21,069 bases of DNA from Candidatus Nitrosopumilus sp. (GTDB taxonomy: Archaea; Thermoproteota; Nitrososphaeria; Nitrososphaerales; Nitrosopumilaceae), in NCBI GenBank assembly GCA_018657375.1, contig JABHXI010000023.1, positions 1-21,069 on the forward strand, read 5' to 3'. This document shows positions 1 through 6,982 of the stretch, piece after piece; the first letter of the stretch is position 1; each line of letters opens with the position of its first letter. Below the pieces are notes generated by a model. That model was not told the origin of the DNA. It did not search any database and was given only the letters and a program-made list of their open reading frames with translations. The position numbers were made by a program, and so were the translations under genes.

Positions 1-132
1 AGTTTTCTTTGCTGGTTTTCTCTTAGCTGCAGTTTTCTTTGCTGGTTTTCTCTTAGCTGCAGTTTTCTTTGCTGGTTTTCTCTTAGCTGCAGTTTTCTTT
101 GCTGGTTTTCTCTTAGCTGCAGTTTTCTTTGC
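1..132. repeat. 30-bp perfect tandem repeat, four copies plus a 12-bp partial
   Basis: Four identical 30-bp units occupy 1-30, 31-60, 61-90 and 91-120, and 121-132 matches the first 12 bases of a fifth. Each unit encodes AAKRKPAKKT on the minus strand. Identity extends to synonymous positions, so expansion was recent or is kept uniform by slippage or recombination. The array runs off the left edge, so the true copy number is unknown. Confidence 0.95.
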
Positions 133-762
133 AAGATATTCTTTTAGTTTTGATGTTGCTCTATCCAGAGTCTTTGTAATATTTTCTTCAGATTTAGTTA
201 TTCTCTCAATGTCTTGCATGACCTTTACAGCAGTTTTATGACTAGTAGTCAACTTAGTACGTAGAGATGGCTTTGATTGAGTTTGTTTTTTAATTTGCGT
301 CGTAATTTTGGATTTAAGTTCATCAAATGTAGTAACTTCGCCAGTTATTTTTTTTAGTGTTTTTTGTCTAATTTTAATTTCAGAAACTAGTTCCTGAAGA
401 TGATTGTTTAATGATCGTAATCTAGCCTCAGCAGTTTGTTTTTCTTCAGGAGTTTCAGCAAATTCAATTTCCTGCTCTGTTTGTTCAATTGTCTCTTTTT
501 CGCCGTTAATTCGGTCTTGGGCAAGAGATACCAATCTCTGAATACTTTCAACTTGAGCATTTTTTCTAGCAAGATTATCTGAAACGTCTGAAACGTCCTC
601 TTTCTCAGATTCAATTTTTTTATCAACATTATGTAACCCAGTAGAAGTACGTTTTTCAATAGATCGAAGTTGACGAAGTTCGTTCTCAGCATTTTGTTTT
701 GATTGTATTGCTTCCTTCTTTTTTTGACGTAATTGAATTACTGTTTGCTCTAAAGATTCCAA
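1..762 (-). CDS. Coiled-coil protein with Lys/Ala-rich repeat tail (C-terminus beyond window)
   Basis: The frame is open from a TTG at 762 to the window edge (254 codons); a stop codon lies two codons upstream, so the TTG is the likely start. Residues 1-210 are Glu/Lys/Gln-rich, with heptad-like hydrophobic spacing and almost no Pro or aromatics, which suggests a long coiled coil. Residues 211-254 are a basic tail: a partial AKKT, then four exact copies of AAKRKPAKKT. Such KP/AK-rich tails resemble histone H1-like and AlgP-like DNA-binding tails, so nucleic-acid binding is an inference. No enzymatic domain, signal peptide or membrane segment is visible. The product is not recognised. Confidence is high for coding, because the repeat keeps frame and the long frame has no stop, and low for function. 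Confidence 0.8.
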   Translation of the reverse strand, partial: MESLEQTVIQLRQKKKEAIQSKQNAENELRQLRSIEKRTSTGLHNVDKKIESEKEDVSDVSDNLARKNAQVESIQRLVSLAQDRINGEKETIEQTEQEIEFAETPEEKQTAEARLRSLNNHLQELVSEIKIRQKTLKKITGEVTTFDELKSKITTQIKKQTQSKPSLRTKLTTSHKTAVKVMQDIERITKSEENITKTLDRATSKLKEYLAKKTAAKRKPAKKTAAKRKPAKKTAAKRKPAKKTAAKRKPAKKT

Positions 763-861
763 TGTCTATCTCAAATAAAGGATGAGATTAAGTTGTTAAC
801 ATGATCAGGATTTGACTTTTCGGTTAAGAAAATTAACTAACATTGATCGAGGGAAAAAGGA

Positions 862-874
862 TTTTTAAAAAATA
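862..874 (+). promoter_or_regulatory. TATA-like box for the gene at 900
   Basis: The AT block ATTTTTAAAAAATA is centred about 30 nt before the ATG at 900, near the archaeal TATA position for leaderless or short-leader transcripts. It is nearly symmetrical, so it may also serve the minus-strand coiled-coil gene that starts at 762. Confidence 0.45.
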
Positions 875-899
875 TTAGTGACAGTATGCTAGTAAAACC

Positions 900-1211
900 A
901 TGGATTTTCATCCAAAAGATCTGCCAATATCAAAAACATATGATGTAAAAAATGAAAATGAAGCAGTGCAAGCAGTAGAGGACATGGTAAATACGGGATT
1001 TAAAAATAAAAAATCAGGTTACAAAGTTTTAATGCCAAAAGAAACTAAAATTGCAAAAAGAATAGGGTATACAGTTACCACAGGGGTAACAAAAGGACTT
1101 CGAGATAAAAATGAAGCAAGGGATGTAAAGTATTGGACGTATCATCATAACGAAGATCATTTTGCAATTGTTTTAATTGACAATTCAACTCTAACAGAAC
1201 TAGGTTTTTGA
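900..1211 (+). CDS. Small conserved-looking protein of unknown function
   Basis: This is a 103-residue soluble, lysine-rich protein that I do not recognise. It has no Cys pairs, Walker motif, membrane segment or signal peptide. The mix of short predicted helices (residues about 20-32 and 46-56) and strands near the end (FAIVLIDN) suggests a small alpha/beta fold. The ATG lies roughly 25-30 nt after a TATA-like box with almost no leader. The last 12 bases overlap the 3' end of the convergent PAP2 gene. Its coding status rests on length, start context and a clean intergenic promoter. Confidence 0.7.
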   Translation: MDFHPKDLPISKTYDVKNENEAVQAVEDMVNTGFKNKKSGYKVLMPKETKIAKRIGYTVTTGVTKGLRDKNEARDVKYWTYHHNEDHFAIVLIDNSTLTELGF

Positions 1212-1868
1212 TTTATCAAAAATTTGATATAATTTTGTTCTATTTGCCATAACACCGGCAAGCATAACGCCAATTATAGTTCCACCAATCACATCCATTG
1301 GGAAATGTTGTAAAACATACAATCTGCTAAGAGATATCATTGCAGGATAAATGAATATCAAATATGCACCGCGAGGGAATCTCTCAGATAGCGCATAGCC
1401 CAAAATAATCGCAAATGTCATTGATCTAGCTGCATGTCCAGAAGGGTATGAAGCATCAAAACCACCTTCGCAAAACAAGGCAAATGTATCACGACTAATT
1501 TGTACAGGGAATTCAACTCCAAGATACTCATAACCAGGCCTATCCCTATCAACACCGCATTTGATGTATCCTGTAAGAAGCGTAGAAATTACAATCAAAA
1601 TTAAAAGTGTAATTCCAACTCTACGGGTTTTCGGGATTAGTAGTATTATAATCGCAAACATCATCATGTTGAAAACATCACCGCTTTCTGTAACATACTG
1701 CATGACAAGGTCTAAAGTGGAATTTCCAACATTCTCTGAAAAGAACAGAATTACATTTTGATCAAAATCATCAGTCAATTCAAAAAAGACAAGAGATGTC
1801 AAAAAAAGGAAGAGTAAAGTCAATAAGACAAAAGAACGCGACCGAATATCAAAAAGCCAATTTTTCAA
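1200..1868 (-). CDS. PAP2-family membrane phosphatase
   Basis: This 222-residue integral membrane protein carries all three phosphatidic acid phosphatase type 2 signatures: K103-x6-R110-P111, PSGH at 142-145, and S181-R182 with H188 and D192 (SR-x5-H-x3-D). H145 and H188 are the expected catalytic histidines. Hydrophobic stretches at about 14-30, 65-78, 83-102, 150-160, 168-180 and 192-207 fit the family's six-helix fold. Likely substrates are phosphorylated isoprenoid or lipid headgroups such as polyprenyl diphosphate; specificity cannot be read from the sequence. The start is TTG: a stop codon precedes it directly, and a GAGGT Shine-Dalgarno match lies about 9 nt upstream. A TATA-like box lies near 1917-1926. 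It is divergent from pgk. Confidence 0.9.
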   Translation of the reverse strand: MKNWLFDIRSRSFVLLTLLFLFLTSLVFFELTDDFDQNVILFFSENVGNSTLDLVMQYVTESGDVFNMMMFAIIILLIPKTRRVGITLLILIVISTLLTGYIKCGVDRDRPGYEYLGVEFPVQISRDTFALFCEGGFDASYPSGHAARSMTFAIILGYALSERFPRGAYLIFIYPAMISLSRLYVLQHFPMDVIGGTIIGVMLAGVMANRTKLYQIFDKSKT

Positions 1869-1916
1869 CTAATTAAACCTCAACAACATACATTCTAATT
1901 TACATTAATACATAAC

Positions 1917-1926
1917 TTTTAAAAAA
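1917..1926 (-). promoter_or_regulatory. TATA-like box of the PAP2 gene
   Basis: TTTTTTAAAA on the minus strand lies about 50 nt before the TTG start. It would give a leader of roughly 25 nt containing the GAGGT ribosome-binding site, so this gene is probably leadered, unlike most neighbours. Confidence 0.45.
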
Positions 1927-1979
1927 TAAGCCACAAAATGCAAACAAAATTTGTAACAATGATTGTGATCGGCTCAAAG

Positions 1980-1988
1980 ATTTTAACC
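1980..1988 (+). promoter_or_regulatory. TATA-like box of pgk
   Basis: ATTTTAACC is centred about 26 nt before the GTG start of pgk, so transcription should begin at or next to the start codon (leaderless). No ribosome-binding site precedes the GTG, which fits. Confidence 0.45.
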
Positions 1989-2008
1989 AAGGATATACTA
2001 GAAAAATT

Positions 2009-3217
2009 GTGAAAATACTCACATTAGATGACTTTGATCTAAAGGGAAAAACGGTTTTTGTTAGAATGGATATGAATTGTCCCATAGATCCAGAAACTAA
2101 TGAAATTCTAGGTACAAAAAGAATTGAGGAAGCAATTGAAACTCTAGAATCATTAAAAGATTCCAAAGTAGTAATAGCATCACACCAAGGAAGAGTAGGA
2201 AATAGCGAGTATACAGGGATGAATAAGCATGCAGAAGTCCTAGAAAAATTAATGAATAGAAAAATAAAATACGTTGAGGATACCATTGGAGAAGCTGCAC
2301 AAAATGCAATTAAAAATTTGGAAGATGGAGAAATACTACTTTTAGACAACTTAAGATTATGTGCTGAAGAGAATTATGAATTTAAACCAGAAAATGCTGC
2401 AAAAACAATAATGGTTTCAAGGTTATCAAAATTATTTGATCTTTGTGTCTTGGATTCATTTCCAAGTGCACATAGGTCACACCCATCAATTGTAGGATTT
2501 GCGCAAGTGTTACCAGCATGTGCGGGAAGAATTGTCGAAAGAGAAGTGAGAAATTTAGACACAATAATGACAGTTGCAAAAGCACCGCACGTAATTATTC
2601 TAGGAGGTTCCAAAGTTCCAGACAGATTAGAGGCAATAAAATTACTGATTCAAAATGGAAGAGCAGACCATGTTTTACTTACAGGATTAATTGCAAATGT
2701 ATTCATGCGCGCTCAAGCCAGAATTAAATCACCTTTAGGAATCAAAAGAGAAGAAGAAATTGTTGCAAAAGCACATTCACTGATAGGAGAATATCCAGAC
2801 GTGTTTGCAACTCCAGTAGACGTTGCAATTGATAAAGATGGGCAAAGAGTGGAAATGGATGTTAGAGAGATAGAAAAAGAAGATAAAATTTTTGACTTGG
2901 GTCCTAAAACAATTGAATATTATTCAAAATTAATTTCAGGTGCTGGAACTGTTTTCATTAGTGGTCCTGCAGGATTTTTTGAAAAAGAGAATTTCAAATA
3001 CGGTACAACACAAATGCTTAATGCAGTGGCAAATTCAATGGCAACAACAATTGTTAGTGGCGGACACTTAACAACAGCATTAAAGCAACAAGGGCTAGCA
3101 GATAAAATCAATCACATCAGTACCGCAGGAGGGGCATTAGTACTATATCTAACGGGGGAAAAACTTTCAATGATGAAAGCATTAGAATATGCTGCAGAAA
3201 AATACAGAACTAAATAG
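2009..3217 (+). CDS. pgk: Phosphoglycerate kinase, archaeal type
   Basis: This enzyme interconverts 1,3-bisphosphoglycerate + ADP and 3-phosphoglycerate + ATP in the cytoplasm; in an autotroph it would run in the gluconeogenic direction. The 402-residue length is normal for the family. Visible motifs are VRMDMN (18-23), SHQGR (58-62), the DSFPSAHRSHPS loop (149-160), ILGGSKVPD (197-205), GPAGFFE (319-325) and the C-terminal HISTAGGA block. The nucleotide loop reads SGGH (350-353), where bacterial and eukaryotic enzymes have GGGD; to my knowledge a histidine here is usual in archaeal PGKs. The GTG start is leaderless after a TATA box. The 3' end overlaps the convergent zinc-ribbon gene by 8 bp, so the two transcripts must be antisense to each other at their ends. 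Confidence 0.95.
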   Translation: MKILTLDDFDLKGKTVFVRMDMNCPIDPETNEILGTKRIEEAIETLESLKDSKVVIASHQGRVGNSEYTGMNKHAEVLEKLMNRKIKYVEDTIGEAAQNAIKNLEDGEILLLDNLRLCAEENYEFKPENAAKTIMVSRLSKLFDLCVLDSFPSAHRSHPSIVGFAQVLPACAGRIVEREVRNLDTIMTVAKAPHVIILGGSKVPDRLEAIKLLIQNGRADHVLLTGLIANVFMRAQARIKSPLGIKREEEIVAKAHSLIGEYPDVFATPVDVAIDKDGQRVEMDVREIEKEDKIFDLGPKTIEYYSKLISGAGTVFISGPAGFFEKENFKYGTTQMLNAVANSMATTIVSGGHLTTALKQQGLADKINHISTAGGALVLYLTGEKLSMMKALEYAAEKYRTK

Positions 3218-3557
3218 AAGATTTACAAGAAGGGTTAGGGCAAGTTCTTTCTTCGGCAGTTCCAAGATAGATGTCATTGTCACAGGAATTACAATGAAGT
3301 TTTTCAACAGTATCAAATAATTTTAAAAAAATAGTAGTAAAATTTTGAGCTATATTTCGCGTAAGACCAGAATCACAAAGATCATTGAATAAAGATTCAG
3401 TGTCGTCAATTATCCAAGAAGGGTCAATATCATCATAGGATTTGAGGATTTCAAAAATTTGATCGTTTGTAAATTTTGTATCAGTATCATTAAATTTTTC
3501 AAAGATAATTTTTCTTATTTGTAATGAGACTGGAATTAAAGGTGTAAAATCACTCAT
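3210..3557 (-). CDS. Zinc-ribbon protein at the end of the SUF operon
   Basis: This is a 115-residue cytoplasmic protein. The N-terminal ~85 residues are predicted helical, with a pattern like a small helical bundle. The C-terminus has C89-x2-C92 and C106-x4-C111, a zinc-ribbon or rubredoxin-like metal site. It starts one nucleotide after the sufU stop, so it is probably co-transcribed and translationally linked with sufS-sufU. The position suggests a role in Fe-S assembly or delivery, but that is context only and I do not recognise the family. The Cys set could bind zinc or iron. Confidence 0.75.
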   Translation of the reverse strand: MSDFTPLIPVSLQIRKIIFEKFNDTDTKFTNDQIFEILKSYDDIDPSWIIDDTESLFNDLCDSGLTRNIAQNFTTIFLKLFDTVEKLHCNSCDNDIYLGTAEERTCPNPSCKSSI

Positions 3558-3558
3558 G

Positions 3559-3999
3559 CTAATACAGATTCTCGGCCTCTGTTTTTAGGTTATCTATACC
3601 CTCAGTATTTTCAAGATGAGAGCCAAGATAGGTATACAATGCAGATTTGAGCACCTTAAGAGATAACAAAGCACATTTTATTCTAACAGCCTGTAAATGT
3701 TCAAGACCTAATTCACTTAAGATGTCATTTTTTTCAATTTTCTTAACATCGTCAAGAGATTTCCCTTTAGTAATCTCAGTTAGAACGGAAGTGCAAGCCA
3801 TACAAATTGCACATCCCTTTCCATGAAATTTAATATCAGTTACTTTGTCATCATCAATTTTCATATCAATATCAATACTGTCACCACATAGAGGGTTGGA
3901 ATCATGAAACGTAACATCGTGATTTTCAATTTCCCCATAGTTGGCAGGGTTTCTTGAATAGTCAACAATCATTTCATGGTAGATGTCAGTGCCGCTCAT
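3559..3999 (-). CDS. sufU: SufU/NifU-N-type Fe-S scaffold or sulfur-acceptor protein
   Basis: This 146-residue protein of the IscU/SufU fold receives sulfur from the desulfurase. The conserved ligands are C38 with D40 (NPLCGD), C63 (GKGCAIC) and C109 (RIKCA). It lacks the long insertion between the second and third cysteines seen in Gram-positive SufU: the spacing here is 46 residues. Where SufU usually reads GCxISxAS, this protein has C63-x2-C66-x2-C69, which adds two cysteines beside the active site. The start ATG overlaps the sufS stop (ATGA), typical of translational coupling. Whether it acts as a cluster scaffold (IscU-like) or a sulfur-transfer partner (SufU-like) cannot be decided from sequence. 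Confidence 0.9.
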   Translation of the reverse strand: MSGTDIYHEMIVDYSRNPANYGEIENHDVTFHDSNPLCGDSIDIDMKIDDDKVTDIKFHGKGCAICMACTSVLTEITKGKSLDDVKKIEKNDILSELGLEHLQAVRIKCALLSLKVLKSALYTYLGSHLENTEGIDNLKTEAENLY

Positions 4000-5240
4000 A
4001 ACTTAAACACCTTAGCCACTATATTTAATGAATTGATTAGGGCATCAACATCAGCCTTTGTATTATAAATATAGAAACTAGCTCTAGAAGTTGCAGCAAC
4101 GTTTAGTCTCTCCATCAATACTTGAGCGCAATGATGACCAGAGCGTAATGAAATTCCTTCTTTATCAATAATGTCAGCAACATCATGAGGATGTACATCT
4201 GCAAAATTAAATGAAATAACACCACCACGTTTTGCAATATCTTTAGTTCCATAGATTTGAAGTCCAGGGATTTTTGCAAATTGCTCCATAGCATATGTAG
4301 TTAATTCAATTTCATGTTGTCTTATATTGTCCATTCCAATTTTTGTAAGATAGTCAATTGCAGCTCCAAATCCTATAACGTCGGCAATGTTTGGAGTTCC
4401 TGCTTCAAATTTGTAAGGCAAGTCATTCCAAGTAGTTTCATACTTGTGGACTTCCCGAATCATGTCGCCACCACCATGAAATGGGCTCATTGTTTGTAAT
4501 ACAGATTTTCTGACCCATAAAACACCAACTCCAGTGGGACCCAACATTTTGTGTCCAGAGAATGCAAAGAAATCACACCCCAAAGTATCAAGATCAACTT
4601 TCATGTGAGGTACGGCCTGCGCACCATCAATCAAAGTAGGAACTCCTGCAGCCTTACATTTTGCAATAATTTTTTCAGCGTCAGTGATGGTTCCAAGAAC
4701 ATTAGACATCAGACTAAAAGTTACAAGTTTGACTTTTCCAGTTGCAAGATATTTGTCAAGATCATCTAAATTTAATTGTCCATCATCATTCATTCCAATA
4801 TATTCTAATTTTGCACGTTTTTCCTGGGTAAGTAGTTGCCATGGGACGATATTACTATGATGTTCATATTCAGTAGTTACAATTATGTCACCTTCATTGA
4901 TATGAGGTCTTCCCCATGCATATGCAACTAAATTAATTGCTTCAGTTGTTCCCCTAACAAAAATAAGTTCTTGGCGATTTTTAATATTAACAAATTTTGC
5001 AATTTTATCCCTAGCTGATTCATAAGCTTCAGTGGATTCCTCGGCAAGTGCATACACTGCGCGGTGAATATTTGCATTGTGATTTCTGTAATAGTCAGTA
5101 ATGGCATCAATTACCTGATTAGGTTTTTGGGTTGTAGATGCATTGTCCAGATAAACAAGACGTTTGTTATCCCTAACAGTTCTTTTTAAAATTGGAAAGT
5201 CGTTTTTAAGATGTTCAAAAGAGTTTTCAGTACTTTGCAA
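3996..5240 (-). CDS. sufS: SufS-type cysteine desulfurase
   Basis: This 414-residue PLP enzyme of the aminotransferase class V fold converts cysteine to alanine plus a protein persulfide for Fe-S assembly. Visible motifs are the LDNASTTQKP start (31-40), VRGTTEAIN (95-103), the DGAQAVPH cofactor segment (205-212), the PLP lysine K231 in SGHKMLGPTG, and the catalytic C371 in the RSGHHCAQ motif typical of SufS/group II enzymes. The start is a TTG, three bases after the Rieske gene stop. A GGAG ribosome-binding site lies 9 nt before it, and no earlier in-frame start is plausible. It is coupled to sufU by an ATGA overlap. Confidence 0.96.
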   Translation of the reverse strand: MQSTENSFEHLKNDFPILKRTVRDNKRLVYLDNASTTQKPNQVIDAITDYYRNHNANIHRAVYALAEESTEAYESARDKIAKFVNIKNRQELIFVRGTTEAINLVAYAWGRPHINEGDIIVTTEYEHHSNIVPWQLLTQEKRAKLEYIGMNDDGQLNLDDLDKYLATGKVKLVTFSLMSNVLGTITDAEKIIAKCKAAGVPTLIDGAQAVPHMKVDLDTLGCDFFAFSGHKMLGPTGVGVLWVRKSVLQTMSPFHGGGDMIREVHKYETTWNDLPYKFEAGTPNIADVIGFGAAIDYLTKIGMDNIRQHEIELTTYAMEQFAKIPGLQIYGTKDIAKRGGVISFNFADVHPHDVADIIDKEGISLRSGHHCAQVLMERLNVAATSRASFYIYNTKADVDALINSLNIVAKVFKL

Positions 5241-5243
5241 TTT

Positions 5244-5552
5244 TTAAATCTCCACAAAAATTTCGTTGTTATCAATTTTAACCGGATATACTTTGAGAGC
5301 GGTTTCAGCGGGAAGGTTATTCGGCTCACCGTTAACTAAATTAAAAACAGAAAGGTGTAATGGGCATCTAACACCTTCCTTACTTAGAAATCCAGTAGAA
5401 AGGTCTGCATCAGCATGACTACAAATTAAATCAGTGGCATGAATTTTTCCGTCAAGATTCGCTATCAATAATTTCATGCCATCTTTTACAAAACCAAAAA
5501 GTTCGCCTTTTTTTACTTGATCCAAACTGCATGCTTTAATCCATTCAGACAA
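5244..5552 (-). CDS. Rieske-type [2Fe-2S] ferredoxin of the SUF operon
   Basis: This small soluble Rieske protein has a cluster site C-x-H (ICSHADADL) followed about 15 residues later by C-x2-H (RCPLHLS), in the order expected for one Rieske domain. It resembles the small Rieske ferredoxins of dioxygenase systems and probably donates electrons during cluster assembly or elsewhere. The frame is open upstream to 5624, which would overlap sufD by 68 bp. I chose the TTG at 5552, which gives a 102-residue protein beginning (M)SEWIKACSLDQV like typical family members. The sequence AGGTGA overlaps the sufD stop and lies 4 nt before this TTG, a good ribosome-binding site. ATG codons at 5600 and 5597 are the alternatives. 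Confidence 0.88.
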   Translation of the reverse strand: MSEWIKACSLDQVKKGELFGFVKDGMKLLIANLDGKIHATDLICSHADADLSTGFLSKEGVRCPLHLSVFNLVNGEPNNLPAETALKVYPVKIDNNEIFVEI

Positions 5553-5556
5553 AAAA

Positions 5557-6957
5557 TCACCTATACTTGTAGTGTTGTTCAACTTCAGAATTTTCATCAT
5601 AGCGGGTTTCTTCGATTTCAACAAACTTTGCTAATTCCTCATCGGTGTTAATAGTAAGTTCACGGTTATCCCATTTTGATTCAATAAGATATGCAATCCA
5701 TGCTCTAACTTGAAAAGACATTTTTCTTGAAAGTGGTTCTAAGAAACCCTCAACAATAGTTCTTTCAGCTTCTGCATGACTAAGACATCTAGTTTTTAGA
5801 TAGAAAAGTTGCTCCTCATCAATTTGTGCAACAGATGCAGAGTGTGTTGCCTTAACATCATTGGTGAATATCTCTAACCCAGGAATTGCATCAGATTTTG
5901 CATCAGGATCTAATAAAATTGAGCGACCAGATAAGAAAGAATTTGATTTGGATGCATTTTCCTTAATTCTAATCATTCCTTTGAAAAGGGATTTAGATTT
6001 ATTTCGAAGAATGGATTTTTCAACTACTCGTCCTTCAGTAGATGGACTTTCATGATTTACGTTAGTTTGAATATCAAATGATTGTTCATTATTTCCAAAA
6101 ATAACTTCAGAGTCATTTGAAGATGCGCCGCTACCGTTAAGAAAATATTCGATTTTATATCTAGACAGCATTGAACCAAATAATCCAGAATACCAGTTTA
6201 CTTTAGCATCTTGTCCCAGGTCAGTACGTTTTGTTGAAAATGTTACAGCTTGTTGATCCATCATTTGTAAAGTAGTGACATCCAATTGAGCATTTGCAGC
6301 AACATTTGTATTCATTAATTCAAGATATGCTTGTTGAGTTTGAATATTTGCAGAATACAACTCTTGGACAAGGGTGGACTTACTACTCTCATCTGCAAAA
6401 ATAATATTTCTAGATATAGTTGAATGTCCATCTTCAGAAAGACATGTCAAAAAGTAAATTGGCTTATCTAAAATAAAATTACGTGGAATGTGGATAAATA
6501 TTCCAGAATTGAAAGCAGCATTATTCAAGGCGGTAAATTTGTCGTCGCTGGAATTTGATGCTTCTAATGCCTTTTTTACTAATTCAAAATTATTTTGAAC
6601 AGCATCAGATATTGAAGAGATTACAAGTCCTTTTGATTTTAACTCATCAGGCAGATTAATTCTATGAATGTTAGTTCCAATTTGAATAATACAAATTTCA
6701 TTTTCTAATTCACCTAATCTTTTTTGAAGAAAAGCAGGTACTGTTTCAGCAGTGTTAGTTGAAAGGGATACTTTTTCAGGATCCATTTTTTTTGCATCAG
6801 TATACTTGTTGTATAACGGAGATGTCTCTATTGGGAGACTGTCATAAACAGATAGGGAACTTTTCCTATAATTTTTTAACCACTCAGGTTCATTTCTAGA
6901 TGAAGAAATTTCTTCTATGTGAGTAGTGTTTAGTTTTGAAAGTATTTCTTGAGACAT
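5557..6957 (-). CDS. sufD: SufD, Fe-S assembly complex subunit
   Basis: This is the beta-helix partner of SufB in the SufBCD scaffold complex. The N-terminus has the EPEWLKNYR segment shared by SufB and SufD; the C-terminal core has VKATHSASVAQIDEEQLFYL, conserved in the family. Its histidine, about residue 372, matches the functionally important E. coli SufD H360 (known from the family). About 30 charged residues follow the core as a tail (INTDEELAKFVEI onward). The start is either ATG at 6957 or TTG at 6963, two codons earlier; I prefer the ATG because neither has a clear ribosome-binding site. It lies 25 nt downstream of sufB in the same direction. Confidence 0.94.
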   Translation of the reverse strand: MSQEILSKLNTTHIEEISSSRNEPEWLKNYRKSSLSVYDSLPIETSPLYNKYTDAKKMDPEKVSLSTNTAETVPAFLQKRLGELENEICIIQIGTNIHRINLPDELKSKGLVISSISDAVQNNFELVKKALEASNSSDDKFTALNNAAFNSGIFIHIPRNFILDKPIYFLTCLSEDGHSTISRNIIFADESSKSTLVQELYSANIQTQQAYLELMNTNVAANAQLDVTTLQMMDQQAVTFSTKRTDLGQDAKVNWYSGLFGSMLSRYKIEYFLNGSGASSNDSEVIFGNNEQSFDIQTNVNHESPSTEGRVVEKSILRNKSKSLFKGMIRIKENASKSNSFLSGRSILLDPDAKSDAIPGLEIFTNDVKATHSASVAQIDEEQLFYLKTRCLSHAEAERTIVEGFLEPLSRKMSFQVRAWIAYLIESKWDNRELTINTDEELAKFVEIEETRYDENSEVEQHYKYR

Positions 6958-6982
6958 GATCAATCAGATAAGAGTCGGGAGT

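Noticed and set aside
1..132. Repeat array as a CRISPR or regulatory satellite
   Set aside because: There are no spacers: the units are directly tandem, keep one reading frame and encode a regular basic peptide.
408..692. 94-residue minus-strand frame
   Set aside because: It is an alternative frame of the coiled-coil gene, whose own frame is continuous across the same region.
1900..2349. 149-residue minus-strand frame opposite the start of pgk
   Set aside because: It is antisense to clear PGK motifs and has no promoter or recognisable domain; AT-rich composition explains its length.
2009..3217. Histidine in the PGK nucleotide loop (SGGH rather than GGGD) as a sign of lost activity
   Set aside because: As far as I recall, archaeal PGKs commonly carry His there, and all other family blocks are intact.
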